Source: Asticcacaulis sp. ZE23SCel15
Lineage (GTDB): Bacteria > Pseudomonadota > Alphaproteobacteria > Caulobacterales > Caulobacteraceae
Reading direction: 5' to 3'
DNA length: 64,000 nucleotides
NCBI RefSeq assembly: GCF_030505395.1
Contig: NZ_CP130044.1
Span: 1,411,001-1,475,000, forward strand
Position 1 is the stretch's first letter. Each line of letters opens with the position of its first letter. The translations under genes were made by a program, and so were the position numbers. This document shows, one piece after another, positions 59,799 through 64,000 of this stretch. The notes beneath the pieces were generated by a model, which worked only from the letters and a program-made list of their open reading frames with translations, did not search any database and was not told the origin of the DNA.

Positions 59799-60239
59799 AG
59801 TTTCGTCCCTGTAAGTTGTTCTCGAACGCGGTTTAAACTGACTGCATGTGTTTGAAACCTGACCTTACGAACCCTTTTTTGTCTTGACCGCAGATTTTTT
59901 GTCTTTTTATGGTAACGGTATCATGTCTTGCGGACATTTTCGCAGGAAGTGGAATGTGTGTTGAATAAATTGAATAATTCATAAAACGTCTTCCCTGTCA
60001 CAGCACTTTTGTCGTGCTTTTTGACCTTCCGACGGATGGTTTTCGTCATGAAGTGTTGCTGATTTCACAAAATGCCTCATTTTTGTCAATAACAAATGTC
60101 ATCGATGTCATAATGCGGGACCAAATGGCTGGACATTGACCAAATTGTGTGGCTTCACTGCATCATAAACAATGTTGGAACGGGCGAATCTGTCTTAAAA
60201 TCCAACCTCAAGCCCGTATGCCGTAAAATCTGACGAACC
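59799..60239. other. Divergent regulatory region, TonB receptor / LacI regulator
   Basis: 441 bp without a gene. It contains the LacI-type operator TGGTAACGGTATCA (59910-59923) and a weaker match to TGNNANCGNTNNCA, TGTCATCGATGTCA (60097-60110), nearer the regulator gene. The rest is A/T-rich promoter-like sequence. I see no small ORF or RNA. Confidence 0.6.
59910..59923. promoter_or_regulatory. LacI-family operator
   Basis: TGGTAACGGTATCA fits the LacI/GalR-family pattern TGNTANCGNTANCA with the central CG. It lies 112 bp before the TonB receptor start, suited to repression of the receptor by the divergent LacI-type protein. Confidence 0.75.
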
Positions 60240-61262
60240 ATGACCACCATATATGATGTCTCAAAACTGGCCGGGGTGTCCGCCAAGACCGTGTCGCGGG
60301 TTCTGAATGAGCCGGATCGGGTCAAGACGGCGACCCGTGAGCAGGTTCTGGCGGCCATGAAGACGCTGGATTACAGCCCCAATGCCTCGGCGCGGCAGTT
60401 GCGGCTGGGCGGGTTTTCCTCGATCGGCCTGCTGCTGGAAGATCCGGCCTCCGGCTACCAGAGCCGTTTCCATCAGGCCCTGCTGATGGCCTGCATGGAA
60501 GCAGGAAAATATATGACGGTCGAACTGTTCGAAGGTGTTATGCCGGACTGGCAGGCGCGGGTGGATCGCTTTCTGACCGAAGGGCGGGTACGCGATCTTA
60601 TCTTGCTGCCGACCCTGTGTGATTTTGCGCCGCTCAAAGAATTACTGCGCGAACGCGGAGCGCGGGCCGTGCTGATTGCGCCCTCGGTCCATGACCCGCA
60701 TTTTCCGTCGGTCGTCATGGATGACCGGGCGGCGGCGCGTCAGATTATAGAATATCTATTTTCTCTGGGCCATACACGCATCGGCCATATCACCGGCCAT
60801 CCCGATCACTCGGCCACGATTCTGCGGCGCTCCGGCGTTATCGAAGCCTATGACGCCAGGGGCCTGCCGCGGCCCAAAGCTGAACTGTTCGCCAGCGGTG
60901 ATTTCATGTTCAAAAAAGGCATTGAGGCGGCGGAGATTCTGTTGTCCCTGCCTGAGCCGCCGACCGCGATTTTTGCGGCAAATGATGAAACAGCGGCGGC
61001 GGTCGCTATGGTCGCGCATCGCCGGGGCCTCAGCATCCCCGGTGACCTGTCGGTGGTCGGCTTTGATGATGCGCCGATTGCGTCTGCTGTCTGGCCGCAA
61101 CTGACAACCATTGCCCAGCCTTACCTTGAGATGGCCCGTAAGGTGGTCCATCTGGTCGATACCTGGGACCAGCAAAGCACGCAGTCGGGTTTCGTCAGCA
61201 CCTACCTTACGCCGCATGAGTTGGTGATCCGTGAATTGAGCGGGCCCGTTTTAAAAGGCTGA
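60240..61262 (+). CDS. LacI family transcriptional regulator
   Basis: 340 residues: the HTH and hinge helix (TTIYDVSKLAGVSAKTVSRVLNEPDRVKTATREQVLAAMKTLDYSPNASARQL) followed by a periplasmic-binding-protein-like domain (SIGLLLEDPASGY, HTRIGHITGHPDHS, AIFAANDETAAAVAM, PGDLSVVGFDDAPIAS). It probably represses the divergent receptor-halogenase locus through the operator at 59910 and responds to the sugar taken up. Downstream tonB has its own Fur-like site and seems separate. Confidence 0.93.
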   Translation: MTTIYDVSKLAGVSAKTVSRVLNEPDRVKTATREQVLAAMKTLDYSPNASARQLRLGGFSSIGLLLEDPASGYQSRFHQALLMACMEAGKYMTVELFEGVMPDWQARVDRFLTEGRVRDLILLPTLCDFAPLKELLRERGARAVLIAPSVHDPHFPSVVMDDRAAARQIIEYLFSLGHTRIGHITGHPDHSATILRRSGVIEAYDARGLPRPKAELFASGDFMFKKGIEAAEILLSLPEPPTAIFAANDETAAAVAMVAHRRGLSIPGDLSVVGFDDAPIASAVWPQLTTIAQPYLEMARKVVHLVDTWDQQSTQSGFVSTYLTPHELVIRELSGPVLKG

Positions 61263-61342
61263 TGGGCCGAAAGTCTAATGATGCAGGGACGTTTTGACGC
61301 GGTAAAAACGGTAAGACGGCGTTAATTTTACCACCCATGCAC

Positions 61343-61360
61343 TTGCGAATTATTTGCATA
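61343..61360. promoter_or_regulatory. Putative Fur-type box before tonB
   Basis: TTGCGAATTATTTGCATA, a near-palindrome on GAATNATT, 42-59 bases before the tonB start. It resembles the site before the siderophore receptor (63233-63250). Confidence 0.5.
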
Positions 61361-61401
61361 GGTGCTACCCAGCCTGCCGGATATCATTGCGGGTAGTGGG
61401 C

Positions 61402-62133
61402 ATGGGTGTGCAGGCGGCGTTCGCGCCAAATATTAGGCCAAATACTAAACCTGAAACGGGACGCGCCCTTAAACCGTCGGCGGTTAAGGCCGCGCGCGTA
61501 TCGCCAATAGCTATTGCTGTCGCTTTATCCATCGCCGTTCATGTCGGTATCGGCCTTTATTTTGTGACTATGCGCTTTGTCATGCCGCCTGCTCAGGCTT
61601 CCCTTGAGGAGGCGATGCTGGTCGAGATGTACCTGCCGCAGATCCAGCCGGATAAGCCTAAGCCGTCACCGGCACCGCCCAAGCCGCAACCTGTCAGCAT
61701 GTCACCCATCAAGACCCGCGTCATTGATACGCCTGTGGTTTCTGATGTCGCCCCTCTGGTCATGGCCGCGATGGAAGCGCCTAAAACCGTCGCCGCCGCC
61801 CCGGTGGTTGCCCAGCCATCACCAGTACCGGCGCCCGCCGCAGAGCATTTTATCGAGGTCGATGTCGATCAGGCTTTGGCGCGTAATCCGGCCCCGCCCT
61901 ATCCGCCCAAGTCCGTGCAGATGCGTGAGCAGGGCGTCGTCTGGCTTCGGCTTATGGTGCGCCCTGATGGTGGCGTCGGTGAGGTGCAGGTCAAAACGTC
62001 GAGCGGCTCTATGCGTCTGGATGGCGCCGCCAGACAGGCCGTAAAAACCTGGAAGTTTACCCCCGCCCGCCGCAACGGGCAGGCTGTCGAGTTGTGGGTC
62101 AATGTACCCATTCGTTTTAATCTGAAATCGTAG
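61402..62133 (+). CDS. tonB: TonB energy transducer
   Basis: About 243 residues. A basic start is followed by one membrane helix (about 38-60, AIAVALSIAVHVGIGLYFVTM), a Pro/Lys-rich periplasmic spacer (PDKPKPSPAPPKPQPVSMSP) and the TonB C-terminal domain (NPAPPYPPKSVQMREQGVVWLRLMVRPDGGVGEV, ending AVKTWKFTPARRNGQAVELWVNVPIRF). It transfers ExbBD energy to TonB receptors. ATG at MGVQAAF is used; the frame upstream runs over the Fur-like site. Confidence 0.92.
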   Translation: MGVQAAFAPNIRPNTKPETGRALKPSAVKAARVSPIAIAVALSIAVHVGIGLYFVTMRFVMPPAQASLEEAMLVEMYLPQIQPDKPKPSPAPPKPQPVSMSPIKTRVIDTPVVSDVAPLVMAAMEAPKTVAAAPVVAQPSPVPAPAAEHFIEVDVDQALARNPAPPYPPKSVQMREQGVVWLRLMVRPDGGVGEVQVKTSSGSMRLDGAARQAVKTWKFTPARRNGQAVELWVNVPIRFNLKS

Positions 62134-62156
62134 TCTTCATCGGGAACCTTAACGAC

Positions 62157-63047
62157 ATGAAATTCACCAAAGGTCTTATCAGTTCGCTGGCGCTTCTGGC
62201 CGCACTCGGTCCGGTCAGCGCTGTGGCCCACAGCCAATGGCTGCTGCCATCAGCCACTCAGGTTGAGGTCTCGACCAATCCGCAGCGCCCGACCTATGTG
62301 ACGGTTGATGCGGCGTCGTCTAACGGCCTGTTCTACGCCGACCACAACGCCATGCGCCTGACCGGCCTGCAAATCACCGGCCCTGATGGTGCGGCGGTTG
62401 AGCCTGAGAACGTCTCAACGGGTAAGCTGCGCTCGACCTTTGATGTTAAGCTGCTTAAGCCCGGCACTTACCGCATCGCGTCGGTCAATAATTCGGTCAT
62501 GGCCCGCTACAAAAAGGACGGCCAGGACGTTAACTTTCGCGGCACCGAAGAGGCCTTCGCCAAGGACGTCCCGGCAAATGCCGAAGGGCTGACCGTTTCG
62601 CGCAATTTTGGCCGGGTTGAGACCTTTGTGACATCAGGCGCGCCGACCGACATCAAGGCGATCGGTAAGGGCCTTGAGATTCTGCCGCTACAACCGACCA
62701 CCGATCTGGTGCTGGGGGAGTCCGCCAAATTCCGCGTGCTGGTTGACGGCAAGCCGACGTCTGGCCTGTCGATCAAGATCGTTCCCGGCGGGGTACGCTA
62801 CCGCGGCGCGCTTAAGGATCAGGTTCTGAAAACCGATGCCAACGGTGAGTTTTCGATCAAGTGGGAACTGGCCGGCGCCTATTGGGTCAACACCAGCTAT
62901 CCGCCGCGTCCGGAAGCCGACGATGATGACGCGCCCGCCGGTGGTCCGGCGGCGGGTGGCCAAGGTGGTGGTATGGGTGCGCCGCGTGGCCCGATGGCTC
63001 CGCTTCGCATGTCCTATTCGGTCACGCTTGAGGTCATGCCTCAGTAG
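62157..63047 (+). CDS. DUF4198 periplasmic protein
   Basis: 296 residues with a Sec signal peptide (about 24 residues, ending SAVAHS), then a DUF4198 beta-sandwich (HSQWLLPSATQVEVSTNPQRPTYVTVDAASSNGLFYADHNAM; late block TDANGEFSIKWELAGAYWVNTSYPP). The His-rich N-terminal HS.W start and HN motif may bind metal; DUF4198 proteins are linked to nickel, cobalt or iron uptake. A Gly/Ala/Asp-rich loop near 260 is disordered. It follows tonB by 23 bp, and a terminator ends the pair. Confidence 0.88.
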   Translation: MKFTKGLISSLALLAALGPVSAVAHSQWLLPSATQVEVSTNPQRPTYVTVDAASSNGLFYADHNAMRLTGLQITGPDGAAVEPENVSTGKLRSTFDVKLLKPGTYRIASVNNSVMARYKKDGQDVNFRGTEEAFAKDVPANAEGLTVSRNFGRVETFVTSGAPTDIKAIGKGLEILPLQPTTDLVLGESAKFRVLVDGKPTSGLSIKIVPGGVRYRGALKDQVLKTDANGEFSIKWELAGAYWVNTSYPPRPEADDDDAPAGGPAAGGQGGGMGAPRGPMAPLRMSYSVTLEVMPQ

Positions 63048-63069
63048 TTAAGGCGGTAAATTGAACGGT

Positions 63070-63107
63070 AAAGGGCTGCTCATTTCGCGATGAGTGGCCC
63101 TTTTCTT
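63070..63107 (+). terminator. Rho-independent terminator after the DUF4198 gene
   Basis: AAAGGGC..GCTCAT pairs with ATGAGT..GCCCTTT around TTCGCG, followed by TTTTCTTT. Confidence 0.88.
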
Positions 63108-63232
63108 TACGCGTGCATTTGTATCGGCTGTGAAATGTGTTGGTTTTTTGCCACAATTTTTACAAGTTGATAATGAAAGTCAAAAACCGGTCGTTTTGCA
63201 CTTGCAAAAGACGGGATTAGGTTTAATCGGGC

Positions 63233-63250
63233 TTGCGAATGATTATTAAC
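63233..63250. promoter_or_regulatory. Putative Fur-type box before the siderophore receptor
   Basis: TTGCGAATGATTATTAAC, with the GAATGATTATT core of Fur boxes, 56-73 bases before the receptor start. It shares TTGCGAATNATT with the tonB site. Confidence 0.55.
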
Positions 63251-63305
63251 TGCGGGATGCGGTTGGTGATCTCTCGATATTCACAAGTACGGAAAACCAA
63301 AACCC

Positions 63306-64000
63306 ATGACCAAAATTCGCAGCCGTAAACACAGCGTCAATCGCTATCTGGCCACCGTCGCCGCCGTAGCCCTTCCGGCCATGCCCCTCATCGCCCATGC
63401 TCAGGCCGCCGAAGAAAAGACCCTGAAAGAAGTCACGGTCACGGCCACGGTTGATAAGTATAAGCGCGAAGTCACCAACCCCAAGAACACGCAGCCGCTG
63501 CTTGATACGCCGCAAACCATTTCGGTCATCGGCAGAGAACTGATTGAAGAGCAGGGTGCTGTGTCGCTGGTCGAAGCCCTGCGCAACACGCCGGGCATCA
63601 CCCTGCAAATGGGTGAAAACGGCAACTCCTCAACGGGCGACACCTTCCAGATGCGCGGTTTCTCGATGCAGAATTCGCTCTATCAGGACGGCATCCGCGA
63701 CGTCGGCGCTATCACGCGCGACACCTTTAACGTCGAGCAGATCGAAATCGCTAAGGGCCCTGCGGGTTCGGATGCTGGTCGCGGTGCCTCGGCCGGTTTC
63801 ATCAACACGGTCACCAAGCTGCCGCAACTGGGCACGCTCTATTCCGGCACGGCCGCTGTCACGACCGAAGAAGGCTATCGCCTCACGGCTGATGGTAATG
63901 TTCAACTCAGCGACACTATCGCGTTTCGTCTGAACGCCATGGTTCAGGATCTGCCGGCTGTGGATCGTGATCAGGTTGAAAACACTGGTCATGGTATTGC
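63306..64000 (+). CDS. TonB-dependent siderophore receptor, Fiu-like (partial)
   Basis: The first 231 residues of a receptor that runs past the window. Signal peptide of about 34 residues (to LIAHAQA), TonB box-like TLKEVTVTATV, and a plug domain: LLDTPQTISVIGRELIEEQGAVSLVEALRNTPGI, FQMRGFSMQNSLYQDGIRDVGAITRDTFNVEQIEIAKGPAGSDAGRGASAGFINTVTK. The last blocks resemble the catecholate receptor Fiu. It should import a ferric siderophore with TonB energy. A Fur-like box precedes it. No clear SD is visible. Confidence 0.93.
   Translation, partial: MTKIRSRKHSVNRYLATVAAVALPAMPLIAHAQAAEEKTLKEVTVTATVDKYKREVTNPKNTQPLLDTPQTISVIGRELIEEQGAVSLVEALRNTPGITLQMGENGNSSTGDTFQMRGFSMQNSLYQDGIRDVGAITRDTFNVEQIEIAKGPAGSDAGRGASAGFINTVTKLPQLGTLYSGTAAVTTEEGYRLTADGNVQLSDTIAFRLNAMVQDLPAVDRDQVENTGHGI

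Overview
The window looks like chromosome of an alphaproteobacterium of the Caulobacteraceae, most plausibly Asticcacaulis or a close relative. This rests on the gene families present (TonB-dependent receptor beside LacI regulator and flavin-dependent 'tryptophan halogenase' genes, FixLJ-type two-component genes, FeS-type photolyase with a DUF2256 partner), intergenic repeats that carry GANTC (CcrM) sites, and a GC content that seems only moderate by eye. The genus is inference; no rRNA or tRNA gene is present.

Layout. 0.3-10.4 kb: an exopolysaccharide cluster with seven glycosyltransferases, a secreted GH16 glycanase and an O-antigen-ligase/Wzy-type polymerase, followed by bioB and a divergent exoD. 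12.2-15.3 kb: ahcY behind a perfect 22-bp palindrome, then small orphan genes among REP-like palindromes. 15.4-34.8 kb: mostly housekeeping and single genes (zapE, asd, rarD, an EAL phosphodiesterase, a CitE-like lyase, phoD, GST, phasin), an uncharacterised membrane protein paired with a GH19 lysozyme-like enzyme, an SDR-photolyase-DUF2256 operon, an orphan CdiI-type immunity gene and ybaK.

35.0-38.6 kb: a compact operon (PepSY membrane protein, secreted DUF2271 protein, ApbE flavin transferase, membrane-anchored diflavin reductase) that fits a flavinylated transmembrane electron-transfer chain, with a Fur-like site in front. 38.6-41.3 kb: metE under a cobalamin riboswitch and a second copy of the ahcY-type palindrome. 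41.3-47.2 kb: FixLJ-like kinase and regulators, a LuxR-type solo protein, two small multidrug resistance exporters (one behind a guanidine-III riboswitch), and a degenerate double-receiver protein. 47.3-53.3 kb: a glycerate-kinase-like gene with an aldo/keto reductase, the alanine-catabolic locus dadA-alr (alr frameshifted) with a divergent Lrp-type regulator, and a Tat-exported alpha/beta hydrolase. 53.4-61.3 kb: a LacI-controlled outer-membrane uptake locus with two halogenase-family proteins read as one frame through an 8-C tract. 61.3-64.0 kb: TonB, a DUF4198 protein and the start of a Fiu-like siderophore receptor, with Fur-like sites.

The most unusual items are the halogenase junction at the C8 tract, the flavinylation module whose ApbE lacks a signal peptide, the guanidine-III riboswitch with a readable switching mechanism, the shared CCTATACC palindromes at 44.15 and 53.38 kb, and the paired methionine-cycle operators.
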